Below are positions 1 to 10,380 of a DNA stretch of 64,000 nt, piece by piece. The notes under the pieces are model-generated. The model worked only from the letters and a program-made list of their open reading frames with translations, was not told where the DNA came from and ran no database searches. Position numbers and translations under genes: made by a program. The stretch spans positions 107,501 through 171,500 of the forward strand of contig NW_025317380.1 in NCBI RefSeq assembly GCF_018873765.1. The letters run 5' to 3'. Origin of the DNA: Telopea speciosissima. Lineage: Eukaryota > Streptophyta > Magnoliopsida > Proteales > Proteaceae. Every line of letters begins with the position of its first letter. The first letter of the stretch is position 1.

Positions 1-340
1 GTGCACAACGATGCCCAACACAGCTAAACCACAGCGCATAGGGCTGCACAACATGGCTACACCACAGCACACAACGATGCCCAACATAATACCACCACAA
101 GCACATAAGGCTGCACCACGTGGCTGCACCATAGCACACATGGCCGCCATGGGTGGCTACTCTACCGCACAAGAGGTGCACAAGATGGGACCAACGTGCC
201 TTCGGACGGTTTTCTCGTGTGTAATGGTCTTATTATGCACGCACATTGCCCACACGCATGCACCGTGTGCAGCGCTTGGGTGCCCATCTGTGCCACCCAA
301 CCAAGGTAGCCACCCCCTCCCTCAAGGTAGCTCTTAAGCT
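1..340. repeat. rDNA intergenic spacer, degenerate GC-rich subrepeats
   Basis: This is C- and A-rich DNA built from short degenerate subrepeats. The phrase cacaacgatgcccaaca occurs near position 4 and again near 68, and variants of ggctgcaccacgtggctgc recur with a period of roughly 64-67 bases. It lies beyond the 3' end of the minus-strand 25S gene, so I read it as part of the ribosomal intergenic spacer. Open frames on both strands here come from the repeat composition and I do not regard them as genes. Confidence 0.6.
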
Positions 341-1180
341 TTTTGCACTTTTCCTGAAGGAGACATGACCCCCCCCCCGAAAAGTCATACTGGGCTATTT
401 CTTGAGCTACAAACATCATATGGTTATGAAAATTGGTAGGAAATTAGAGAAAATTCAAAGGAACATTTTAAAAAAAATTTCATTAATTTCTCATTTATAT
501 ATATTTTTTTATTAATTTTTTAGTATTAAAAAATCAATAAATTCAAAATATCGTGAAAAATCCATCGTGTTGAATTTTTGTACAAAATCAATTTCAAAAG
601 GCTTAGCTAAATGCATAGAATGTCTTGGCAAGAGATTGGATCACTTCAACTTTGTTTACTATTTTTTATAATATTTTTTGTAGAAGATCATAAAAATTCA
701 TCGATAAGTCATATTGGTCTATTTGTTGAGCTATAAACATCACATGGTTATGAAAATTGGTAGGAAATTAGTGAAAATTGAAAGGAACATTTAAAAAAAA
801 TATATCATTAATTTATCATTTATATTTATTTGTTTATTAAATTTCATGTATAAAATATCTAAAAGAGCAGTGAAAAATCCATTTTGTTGAATTTTTTCAC
901 AAAACCAACTTCAGATGGCTTAGATAAATGCATAGAATGTCTTGCCAAGAGATTGGGTCACTTCAATTTCGTTTACTATTTTTTATAATTATTTATTGAA
1001 ACGAGCATAAAGAATTCATCGATATTAATAATGCAGCTTTCAAGTCCCTAAAATTTACAAATATACACACTGCCCATCAAGTAAATGATTAAAAGCAATT
1101 TCCAAACCAATGGGATGTTTTGCACGAAGGGAATATAGGACGATACGTGTGCGGGCATGGCCACGCCAAAGACGCACATG
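341..1180. repeat. AT-rich spacer with a 324-bp direct repeat
   Basis: An AT-rich block made of two direct repeats of about 324 bases, starting at about 384 and about 708. Both begin with a version of gtcatantggnctatttnttgagct and continue through the shared phrase ggttatgaaaattggtagga. They diverge by substitutions and short indels. No coding potential is seen. Large diverged direct repeats of this kind are usual in plant rDNA spacers. Confidence 0.65.
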
Positions 1181-1319
1181 TGTGCATCATGAGCCAGCCC
1201 AAAGGCTCAAATTGTGCATCATAACCTCATTTGCATACGAGGCATTGCAAATTGTGTGATCAGCAGGCCGACCATGCGGAGGCAAAGGCAGCCATGTTGG
1301 GCAACCTTGTGCGAGGCAA

Positions 1320-2225
1320 GCAGCCATGGTGGGCAGCCTTGGCGCAGGCGGTGGCAGGCATGGTGGGCACCGATGTGCGAGGCAGGGCGCCATGGTGGGC
1401 AGCCGGCGCAGAGCCGATGAGGGGGGGGGCGGGCAGCCACGTGGCGCGGCGAAGTTGTCCCATGGTGGGCACCGATGTGCGGGGGGCATGGTGGGCAGCG
1501 ATGGGGGCAGGGCATGGTGGCAGCGAGGGGGGCATGTGGGCGCGAGTGCGAGGCGCCATGGTGGGCAGCCTTGTGGGGAAGTGGGCATGGTGGGCAGCAA
1601 TGTGCGGGCAAGAGGGCCATGGTGGGCAGCGATGTGCGGGGCAGTGCGCCATGGTGGGCAGCGATGTGCGGGGCAGGGCGCCATGGTGGGCAGCGATGTG
1701 CGAGGCAGCGTGCCATGGTGCAGGCAGTGCATGGTGGCAGCGAGCGGGCAGCGTGCCATGGTGGGCAGCGATGTGCGGGACAGTGTGCCATGGTGGGCAG
1801 CGATGTGCGCGGCAGTTTGTCATGGTGGGCAGCGATGTGCGCGGCAGTGTGCCATGGTGGGCAGCGATGTGCGCGGAAGTGGGCCATGGTGGGCAGCGAT
1901 GTGCGGGGCAGTACGCCATGGTGGGCAGCGATGTGCGAGGCAGCGTGCCATGGTGGGCAGCGATGTGCGGGGCAGTGGGCCATGGTGGGCAGCGATGTGC
2001 GGGGCAGTGCGCCATGGTGTGCAGCCTTGTGCGAGGCAGCGTGCCATGGTGGGCAGCGATGTGCGGGGCAGTGTGCCATGGTGGGCAGCGATGTGCGCGG
2101 CAGTGTGCCATGGTGGGCAGCGATGTGCGCGGAAGTGGGCCATGGTGGGCAGCGATGTGCGGGGCAGTGTGGGCACAGATGTGCGGGGCAGTGTGCCATG
2201 GTGGGCAGCGATGTGCCATGTAGTA
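1320..2225. repeat. 30-bp GC-rich minisatellite of the rDNA spacer
   Basis: A long tandem array with a period near 30 bases and the core ccatggtgggcagcgatgtg followed by a variable tail such as cggggcagtg, cgaggcagcg, cgcggcagtg or cgcggaagtg. About 25-30 units are present, more degenerate on the left. Tail variants recur in order (around 1842-1910 and again around 2095-2170), which suggests block duplication of several units. Because the period is a multiple of three and the unit has no stops, frames of 300-390 codons stay open on both strands; these are by-products. The position downstream of 25S supports a spacer role, possibly as spacer-promoter or enhancer repeats, which I cannot show. 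Confidence 0.8.
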
Positions 2226-2350
2226 GTCAGTGCAGGCATGCTAGGCAACGATGTGCGAGGCATGCGGGGCAACGATGTGCGGGGCAAGTGCAGCCATGTT
2301 GGCAGCAACCTTGTGCTTGCCATGTTGGGTGGTTGCAGTTCATCGATGCT

Positions 2351-2430
2351 GTGCCTTGTGCCTTGTGCCTTGTGCCTTGTGCCTTGTGCCTTGTGCCTTG
2401 TGCCTTGTGCCTTGTGCCTTGTGCGTTGTG
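2351..2430. repeat. 7-bp tandem repeat (gtgcctt) in the rDNA spacer
   Basis: About eleven perfect head-to-tail copies of gtgcctt, ending in the variants gtgcgtt and gtgcttct. The perfect copies point to recent slippage. It lies about 340 bases beyond the 25S 3' end. Confidence 0.9.
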
Positions 2431-2773
2431 CTTCTTGTGCGCGGCGTGCGTGCGTGCGTACGTTGTGTTGTGCGTGGCTGGTGCACAGGGTAGTAGGGCT
2501 AGCCTAGCTAGGCAGCACATCCTGCTTGGTGCATTTAATTTTTGGCACGACACTTGGGGCCACACGCGCTTGGTCTACAACCCCCAGCTGGCACCCGTGT
2601 TGATGAGATCGAACCGGGCACGTAACGGCACACACTAAGGCACCACAACATAGGCATAGGGGACACAATAAGGGGGGCACGTAACGTAGGGTCATGTCTA
2701 TAGTGCAGTAGCACAGCCTCAGGCGGGTACGGGATAGGGTTGTAAAAAAGGTTGGGTTGGGGAAGGGGGAGGG
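2431..2773 (-). other. Proximal spacer / 3' external transcribed spacer
   Basis: Single-copy GC-rich sequence directly downstream of the 25S 3' end on the minus strand. It should hold the 3' external transcribed spacer and the Pol I termination region. No terminator motif could be identified with confidence. Confidence 0.5.
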
Positions 2774-3240
2774 ACGAATCGATGCGACACGGGCTGAATT
2801 CGGGATCGTGGCAAGAAGGCCACTCGCCACTTACAATACCCCTTCGCGTATTTAAGTCGCGCAAAGGATTCTACCCGCGCCCGACAGAATTACGCTCAAG
2901 GCGGCCCCACGCAACACGTCCGTCGCGGGGCTTGGCCAACGACACGTGCCTCGGGAGCCTGGAGGCCCCTACGCGGGTCGGCAAACGGGCGACGGCGCAT
3001 GCGCTTCTTTAGCCTCGGATTCTCGACTTAGAGGCGTCACCATAATCCACACGAGCTTCACACATCGGCTTTTCAACCAAGCGCGATGACCAATTGTGTG
3101 AATCAACGGTTCCTCTCGCACTAGGTTGAATTACTATCGCGACACGCCATCGTAGGGTAAAACTAACGTCTCACGACGGCCTAAACCCACCACGCTCCCT
3201 ATTGGTGGGTGAACAATCCAACACTTTGGCAATTCGCTCG

Positions 3241-3278
<38 letters not shown>

Positions 3279-3815
3279 AACGCCGCTTATGAACGCTGGC
3301 TGCCACAAGCCGCTTATCCCCGTGGTAACTTTTCCGACACCTCTAGCTTCAAATTCAAGGTCTAAAGGATCGATAGGCCACGCTTTCACGGTTCGATTCG
3401 CATCGGAAATCGAATCAAACGAGCTTTTACCCTTTTGTTCCACACGAGATTTTTCTCGTTGAGCTCATCTTAGGACACCTGCGTTATCTTTAACGATGTG
3501 CCCCCACCAAACTCCCCACCCGACAATGTCCTCCGTCGAATTGGCCTACCGAGGCAGGCCTTAGGTCCAAAAGGAGGGGCGTAGCCCCCGCCTCCGACTC
3601 ACGGAGTAAGTAAAATAACGTTAAAAGTAGTGGTATTTCACTTTTGCCCGAAGGCTCCCACTTATCCTACACCTCTCAAGTCATTTCACAAAGTCGGACT
3701 AGAGTCAAGCTCAACAGGTCTTCTTTCCTCCGATTCTCGCCAAGCCCGCTCCCTTGGCGTGGTTTTCACGATAGTAGACAGGACAAGTGGGAATCTCGTT
3801 AATCCATTCATGCGC

Positions 3816-3873
<58 letters not shown>

Positions 3874-5629
3874 CTTACCCGCGCTTGGTTGAATTTCTTC
3901 ACTTTGACATTCGAGCACGGCGTAAATCACATTGCGTGAGCATCCGCAGGACCATCGCAATGCTTTGTTTTAATTAAAAAATGGATTCCCCTTGTCCGCA
4001 CTCGCTCGAGTCGATCGCTCGACGCCCGGAAGGCCCCCGAGGGGGCCGCTCCTAACTGTCCTCGGCCGGCGACGCTGGCGACCCGCCCGCCGCGGAAGCA
4101 GCTCGAGCAGTCCGCCGACACCGACGAGTTCAGGATCGGGACCCCGTGCCCAGCCCTCGTGAGCCAATCCTTTTCCCGAGGTTACGGATCCATTTTGCCG
4201 ACTTCCCTTGCCTACATTGTTCCATCGACTGCAGGCTGTTCACCTTGAGACCTGATGCGGTTATGAGTACGACCGGCGTGGTCGGCACTGGTCCTCCGGA
4301 TTTTCAAGGGCGCCGGGGCGCACCGACACCACGCGACGCGCGGTGCTCTTCCAGCCGCTGACCCTACCTCCGCCGAGCCGCTTCTGTGGTGGGCAGGTGT
4401 TAAACGTAAAAGATAACTCTTCCCGAGGCCCCCGCCGACGCCTCCTGGACTTCCTAACGTTGCCGCCACCGCCACGCCCCGGTTCGGGAATTTTAACCCG
4501 ATTCCTTTCGAGCACGCGTGCGACACGCTCTCGACGGGCTTCCCCGTCCCTTAGGATCGACTAACCCATGTGCAAGTGCCGCTCACATGGAACCTTTCCC
4601 TCTTCGGCCTTCAAAGTTCTCATTTGAATATTTGCTACTACCACCAAGATCGCACCGACGGCCGCTCCGCCCGGCTCGCGCCGTGTTTAACCGACCGCCG
4701 CCCTCCTACTCATCGGGCTCGGCAGCTTGCCCCGACGGCCGGTATAGGTTGCGCGCTCAGCGCCATCCATTTTCGGGCTAGTTGATTCGGCAGTGAGTTG
4801 TTACACACTCCTTAGCGGATTTCGACTTCCATGACCACCGCCCCGCCTGCTTAATCGACCAACACCCTTTGTGGGTTCTAGGTTAGCGCGCAATCCGCAC
4901 ACCCGGCTTCCGGTTCATCCCGCACGCGCTCCGCTTACCAAAAATGGCCCACTTGGAGCTCTCGATTCCGTGGCACGGCTCAACGAAGCAGCCGCGCCGC
5001 CCTACCTATTTAAAGTTTGAGAATAGGTCGAGGGCGTTGCGCCCGATGCCTCTAATCATTGGCTTTACCCGATAGAACTCGCCCGCTGGCTCCAGCCTAT
5101 CCCGAGGGAAACTTCTGAGGGAACCAGCTACTAGACGGTTCGATTAGTCTTTCGCCCCTATACCCAAGTCGACGAACGATTTGCACGTCAAGATCGCCGC
5201 GGGCCTCCACCGTAGTTTCTCTCGGCTTCGCCCCGCCGCATAGTTCACCATCTTTCGGTCCCGACAGTATGCTCTCACCGAACCCTTCTCGTAAGATCAA
5301 GGTCGGTCGGCGGTGCAACCCACAGTGGGGATCCCACCAGCAGCTTCCTTGCGCTTACGGGTTTACTAGCCCGTGACTCGCCATGTCGACTCCTTGGTCC
5401 GTGTTTCAAGACGGGTCGAATGGGGAGCCCGACAGCCGATGCCCGAGCATGCAGCTGCCTAGTGGCACGCCATGAAGGCGCACGCTGCCTACCACGATCG
5501 TGGGCGACGACGCCTCCACGGCATAACGCGACAACCCGGCTTGGGACGCCGCCACAATCCGGATCGGTCCACACTCGAGTCGAGCGGCGAACCACCGTAC
5601 ACCGCTCCGCATCCGACCAAGCGCATCGC

Positions 5630-5702
<73 letters not shown>

Positions 5703-5717
5703 TCGCGGTACTTGTTC

Positions 5718-5793
<76 letters not shown>

Positions 5794-5850
5794 CACGACA
5801 CTCGTGGTGCGACAGTGGTCCAGGCACGACGGGGCTCTCACCTCTCGGCG

Positions 5851-5881
<31 letters not shown>

Positions 5882-5986
5882 CGAGGACGCTTCTACAGAC
5901 TACAATTCAGACGACGAGGCCGTCCGATTCTCAAGCCGGGCTCTTCCCGTCGTCGCCGCTACTAGGGAATCCTCGTAAGTTTCTTC

Positions 5987-6019
<33 letters not shown>

Positions 6020-6041
6020 TAGCCCCGCCCGACTGGGTCGC
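2774..6041 (-). rRNA. 25S ribosomal RNA (large subunit)
   Basis: The minus strand reads as plant cytoplasmic 25S rRNA. The 5' end is placed at the gcgaccc block (6041), followed by the conserved stretch containing gtttaagcatatcaataagc (about 6001-6018). The 3' end is placed at about 2774, next to the conserved sequence around the ggccactcgccacttacaat complement. The span of about 3.27 kb is roughly 100 bases shorter than the usual 3.37-3.39 kb. The missing bases are scattered single or double deletions, many at CAG, CTG or G-run sites (for example ctcgccac where plants have ctctgccac). I interpret them as sequencing artefacts and not as pseudogene decay, but pseudogenisation is not excluded. 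Ends are good to a few bases. Confidence 0.95.
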
Positions 6042-6279
6042 GGTCGAAGCGTGTCACGAGACAACGCTTTACAGGTTACAAGAACCCAACGTATGGACTA
6101 AACGCACACGACGTCCGGACTAAATGGCAAAGTGGCTTCAACCACCCCTCGACGTGACGCCCGCCACACCGGGGGCTCTTTCCTTTGGACCGACCGTACT
6201 CCAAAACGGGGCACGGGGGGCCAAACTCCGCACCGCACTCGGCCACCACAAGGGCAACAGAGGGCGGGCGACGCGATGC
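6042..6279 (-). other. Internal transcribed spacer 2 (ITS2)
   Basis: GC-rich DNA of about 238 bases between 25S and 5.8S on the minus strand, the expected position and size for plant ITS2. It is removed from the 45S precursor during processing. Confidence 0.9.
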
Positions 6280-6433
6280 GTGACGCCCAGCAGCGTGTCT
6301 CACCGATGGCCTAGGGCGCAACTTGCGCTCAAAGACTCGATGGTTCACGGATTCTCGCAATTCACACCAAGTATCGCATTTCGCCACGTTCTTCATCGAT
6401 GCAAGAGCCGAGATATCCGCTGCCGAGAGTCGC
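6280..6433 (-). rRNA. 5.8S ribosomal RNA
   Basis: The minus strand contains the conserved 5.8S core, including gatgaagaacgtggcgaaat and ccatcgagtctttgagcgca, between ITS1 and ITS2. The length of about 154 bases is close to the usual 160-164. At about 6342-6360 the conserved ttgcagaatccc reads ttgcgagaatcc, one of the CAG-site anomalies described in the findings. The start is placed at the cgactctcgg block near 6433. Confidence 0.93.
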
Positions 6434-6674
6434 TCGTGATATTCGGATTCAAGACAATACACATCACACCAAAGGTACGATGGCACGCCCATTCCGTTGT
6501 GAATTCCTTGGCGCCAACCGCGCCGATTGTTGTGTTTGGGTCAATGCCACGGATACCCGTGGACCGACCTTACAAGGGGGGTCAGGGAGGAAGGGGCTCA
6601 CAACCCTCCACACCCTTCCCCTTTGATCATATGATGCGACATGTTCACGGGTCTATCTCCGAGCAGTGTATCGA
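6434..6674 (-). other. Internal transcribed spacer 1 (ITS1)
   Basis: Spacer of about 241 bases between the 18S 3' end and the 5.8S 5' end on the minus strand, of normal size for angiosperms. Open frames across it are incidental. Confidence 0.9.
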
Positions 6675-6690
6675 CAATGATCCTTCCGCA

Positions 6691-6753
<63 letters not shown>

Positions 6754-6852
6754 TCGCGACGCCGCCGGGCGGCGAACCGCCCACGCCGCCGCGATCCGAA
6801 CACTTCACCGACCATTCAATCGGTAGGAGCGACGGCGGTGTGTACAAAGGGC

Positions 6853-6912
<60 letters not shown>

Positions 6913-6913
6913 A

Positions 6914-6949
<36 letters not shown>

Positions 6950-7200
6950 TCAAAGATTACCCGGCCCGTCGGCCAAGGCTATAGACTCGTTGAATACATC
7001 GCGTAGGCGCGGCGGCCCGTAACATCTAAGGGCATCACGCACTGTTATTGCCTCAAACTTCCGTGGCCTAAACGGCCATAGTCCCTCTAAGAAGCTGGCC
7101 GTGGAGGGTACCTCCACATAGCTAGTTAGCAGCCGAGGTCTCGCTCGTTAACGGAATTAACCTGCACAAATCGCTCCACCAACTAAGAACGGCCATGCAC
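6675..7200 (-). rRNA. 18S ribosomal RNA, 3' part only
   Basis: The minus strand carries the 3' terminal 526 bases of 18S rRNA, recognised by the 3' end ggaaggatcattg (at about 6675-6687), by the conserved gtaacaaggtttccgtaggt near it, and by the universal block complementary to ggcggtgtgtacaaagggc (about 6834). The gene runs into the N gap at 7201. The sequence right of the gap is unrelated, so about 1.3 kb of 18S and the external spacer are missing. Several one-base deletions sit at CAG, CTG or GGG sites. Confidence 0.95.
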
Positions 7201-7300
7201 NNNNNNNNNNNNNNNNNNNNNNNNNNNNNNNNNNNNNNNNNNNNNNNNNNNNNNNNNNNNNNNNNNNNNNNNNNNNNNNNNNNNNNNNNNNNNNNNNNNN
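7201..7300. other. Assembly gap (100 N)
   Basis: Exactly 100 ambiguous bases, the conventional length for a scaffold join of unknown size. On the left is 18S rDNA. On the right the sequence starts inside the duplicated A/D block, at the equivalent of position 50927. Linkage of the rDNA to the rest of the window therefore rests on scaffolding alone. Confidence 0.97.
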
Positions 7301-7613
7301 AACACACAAAATTAACTAAAACTTAAAGAGTAGAACTAGAAGCAAAACAAAAACTAGGCTAAACAAGATAGAGATAGACTAATGATAGCAAAACAGATTG
7401 AAATTGAGAGGAAAAGCATCCGTAGGTTTAACTAATTTATATAGTTGATGGAAAGAAGAATAAAACAGAGCTGTCAATGTTTAGAACATATTGGTATTAT
7501 ATAACCAAGAGCCATGCTATCCTATTTGTACTGGTGTCCTTTTGAGGAGCACATCCCTATTTGTACTGATTTCTTATTCTCCCTTTTTAGGAGCACACCC
7601 CTATTAGTTGCAT

Positions 7614-7686
7614 GACTCTTGGTGGATTTCAACCACCATCTCCTCGGTAAATCCAAGGTGCTCTTCCATTTTTGAGCTAAAGAGTC
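7614..7686 (-). tRNA. tRNA-like cloverleaf type 1, copy A (damaged)
   Basis: Same element as the type-1 cloverleaf at 51241-51313 (see there for the stems). The acceptor pairs gactctt with aagagtc and the D stem gctc with gagc, but the T-loop reads ttgaaat where copy D has ttcaaat, losing the near-invariant C56. Copy A is therefore more likely inactive. The flanking DNA is nearly identical to that of copy D. Confidence 0.4.
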
Positions 7687-8523
7687 ACCTACCTACACAA
7701 GCTATATTGTTTCATGCCATTTTTACCCCAAATGGGACATACATAACATTCTTTCAGACAATGCACCCATATGACAAATCCCAAATGGAACATACATACA
7801 AGAGAGAGAATCACAAGCACATAGGCACAAACCATGATACAATCAATCTTGTTTTAAGACAATCCGGTGCATTGCAATCTCTACAAAACTTATGCCCAGA
7901 ACAAAGCAATCTTGTTTTAAGACACTCCATAAGGTATCTCCAGGGAATATTGGCATGACAATCAACAGAACACTACTACTCATTTGGCACACATGATTCC
8001 AGGGCTGACTTGCAATTTGAGAGTTAAAAACACTGCCTACTAGGATTGAATTCTGCACTGGGTTTTCCACAATCTGCAGCCAGGGACTGTATGTAGCCTA
8101 TGGTGATCTAATGAGAATGATTCAAGCAAACTAGGACCAGTGGGTAACCCACATCCATTCATTATTTTGTTCTACAGCTTCAACATGGCTAAAAATGGTG
8201 GACTCCAAACCAAACTGCATAAAGCTCTTTGCTGCTGCAGTTGTTAGTTCCAAAGGGAAACAATTACATTTAGAAGCTTAGTTCTCATCGTACCTCGACA
8301 TAGAGCCAATTAACATAAAAACATTTTCGGATTTCAGACTAAATAACGAAGGAAGGTTCACATTACAAATGCATTAGACGTTATGGCTGTCTCAAGCGAG
8401 AATGAGAACAAATAACATCTGCAGATCTCTATTGATCCATTGCAGGAGCCACATAGGCACCTTCCTTTAAGATCAACTAAATCAAGACAACTGATGGAAG
8501 TGAACGCTTATAAGCCTGGTTTG

Positions 8524-8841
8524 ATGGAGGCCCATAGCAGGATCATGTACAGCCAAGCTTTGTGGACTGGTGGTGGGTGAATCGGCCTTACAAAAAATTA
8601 ATATTAAAATTTTAAACTTAAAAATTACCTGTTGATGTCGCCTTCCCGCAACAGAGAAACTGGTGTGCTCTGGAAATTTCTCATGGAGGCCCAATAGCAG
8701 GGTCATGTATAGCCAAGCTTTGTGGACCGGTGGTGGGTGAACGGCCTTACAAAAATTAATATTAAAATTGTAAACTAAAAACTACCCGTTGATGTCGCCT
8801 TCCCGCAACAGAGAAACCGGGTGCTCAAATTTCCGGAAGAG
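8524..8841. repeat. 159-bp tandem duplication
   Basis: Two direct units starting at 8524 and 8683, each beginning atggaggccc and running through ggtggtgggtgaa and tgatgtcgccttcc to the phrase gcaacagagaaac. The same duplication is present in copy D (units at 52149 and 52307), so it predates the A/D split. A related single unit appears inverted at about 49560-49670. Confidence 0.85.
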
Positions 8842-9044
8842 AAGAAGAAGGAGTAGCGGAACGAAGGTGTGGCTTTAGATCTCCATGGCCGAAGAGGTCG
8901 TTGAATGTTTGCAACGCTTCTCCGAAACTTCGTGAAGAAAAGCAAAAGAGAGTTATGGAACCGAGCAAAGCAGTATGAGTTTTTGGGAGGAAGAAGCTAG
9001 AAGAAGAGGAGAAAAAGATGTGGTTCTCTGTTTCGTATAGTTTA
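8842..9044. repeat. Copy-A member of an inverted-repeat family (promoter/5'UTR-like)
   Basis: This stretch matches the reverse complement of 49340-49560 and the direct copy at about 52460-52674. Read on the minus strand it is CT-rich with many ttc/tct triplets, resembling a plant promoter or 5' UTR. It ends with tta at 9042-9044, directly before a Harbinger-type terminus. No protein function is recognised; short frames in it do not resemble any family I know. Confidence 0.6.
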
Positions 9045-9343
9045 GGACGCGCTTGATTGAAGGTGTCATAGAGTCGGATTCTTAAATTGGATCGGGTTCT
9101 TAAGAATCGTTCATGTGGATTTGGATTCTCGATAAAAAACCCGCTTGGTTACCCAAAATTTGTCAGCGGAATCCAGCTTGAAAACCTGCTTGGTTGCTCT
9201 GCTCCGTGTGTGGAACTGCTGAATCCATATGTAAGACTATTTGGTTACCCCGAGTCCGTCAATTGGATTCTACTTGAATTTTGTCTGGAAAAATATTTTA
9301 ATTGGTGTTATGTTACTTCAACAAAGCAAAACTCATAGTACGG
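9045..9343. mobile_element. Terminal fragment of a PIF/Harbinger-like transposon (copy A)
   Basis: Starts with ggacgcgcttgattgaaggt directly after tta and continues closely parallel to the left end of the intact element at 41690, including the repeated subterminal phrase ttggttaccc and rows of ggattc motifs. No matching opposite terminus was found nearby, so this looks like a one-ended remnant or a short deletion derivative. The same remnant is in copy D at 52675. Confidence 0.65.
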
Positions 9344-9510
9344 GCATTTTCAAACAAAAACAGAGATCTCTACATATGGTAAAAATCCATATCCATTTAA
9401 TTTATGAACATACATATAAATTTTTGTGAAATTTCAAAGATGTCATTAAATTTGGGTTCTTGTGTGGATTAGTGTCATAAATGACTATGCTATGAACAGT
9501 TGAATAAAAA

Positions 9511-9588
9511 AGGCCTTGGTGGATTCAAACCACCATCCTTGGAACATACGCATGTTCCAAGTGCTCTACCAATTTGAGATAAAGACCC
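9511..9588 (-). tRNA. tRNA-like element type 2, copy A (damaged)
   Basis: Counterpart of the type-2 element at 53146-53223. A D-stem base is changed (tctc instead of gctc, facing gagc), so the D-arm no longer pairs fully. The T-arm ggtgg/ccacc is intact with loop tttgaat. The anticodon region is an almost perfect palindrome, ttggaacatgcgtatgttcc, giving a long hairpin instead of a seven-base loop. A run of six T follows the 3' end on the minus strand, as in a Pol III terminator. Confidence 0.3.
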
Positions 9589-10380
9589 ACCAAGTGGAGC
9601 TTGGAATTTACAAATAACTAAAATAAAAGAAAAAACTAACAAAAACAAATCCTATGCTTCCACCATACTCATTCAAAGCCTTTCCAAGTTAATTCTCCAA
9701 TTCTAAATTGAAGCCCACAGATCACAAGAACCATTGGTCCAAAGAAGTCCGAGAAATGAAGAAAGAGCAGCCATTCACATTAAAAGGAAAAACCATTGAG
9801 CAAGATATCACAAATCATAGTCCCAAATCCACGTATGAGATTACAAAAATGATAATAAATAAACAAATATGCATTTTTGGTCTGTTTTCTCTTAATACAG
9901 ACTTACACGAAACACAAAATCAATTATAAATGCAAACTTAATTGGACTTAAGACATAATATAGTTTCATATTCCAATCACAGTTTTGTTGTCTAGGCCAT
10001 GCCATTCCAAGCATTAATTCCTTACAATGATAAGGTATCATTTAGTTCCGACTCATCAACACAAGTCATAATGGAGAACCGATTCAATCAATCACACTCA
10101 TTTATTATATACTTAAATGACAGACCCACCTTCACCACAAAGAAAATACAATACTCAAATGAAGTAACAAAACACTTCTTATTACCCTAATCTTGAATTG
10201 ATTGTCACCACATCGGGTAGTTTTTAAAATTAAGTACTAATTTATAATAAGTCACTTGATGACTTGACTAGTTCTATAATAATACCTATTCCGGATTAGA
10301 TATGGGAAAAAGTACTCACCACAATGACCAGGAGGATGAGTTATAAGACTCTTAATCGACTAAATCTCATGTCATGGGGG
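9589..10380. other. Intergenic DNA of copy A, no gene seen
   Basis: AT-rich sequence with short frames only. None resembles a known family, and the equivalent frames in copy D (53224-54010) differ in length and are interrupted, which argues against coding. Confidence 0.6.

Noticed and set aside
1187-2638. Long open frames of 319-393 codons on both strands
   Set aside because: They lie in a 30-base tandem array in rDNA spacer; the period is a multiple of three and the peptides are simple repeats, open on both strands.
2774-6041. rDNA unit as a decayed pseudogene
   Set aside because: The differences from conserved plant rRNA concentrate at CAG, CTG and G-run sites and match the artefact pattern seen elsewhere. 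I kept it as a gene with a caveat.
3630-6732. Open frames within 25S, ITS, 5.8S and 18S (up to 202 codons)
   Set aside because: They overlap conserved rRNA and its spacers on the opposite strand; they are by-products of GC-rich structural RNA.
8482-8706. 74-codon minus-strand frame (MTLLLGLHEKFPEHTSFS...)
   Set aside because: It spans a 159-base tandem duplication, breaks in copy D and resembles no family.
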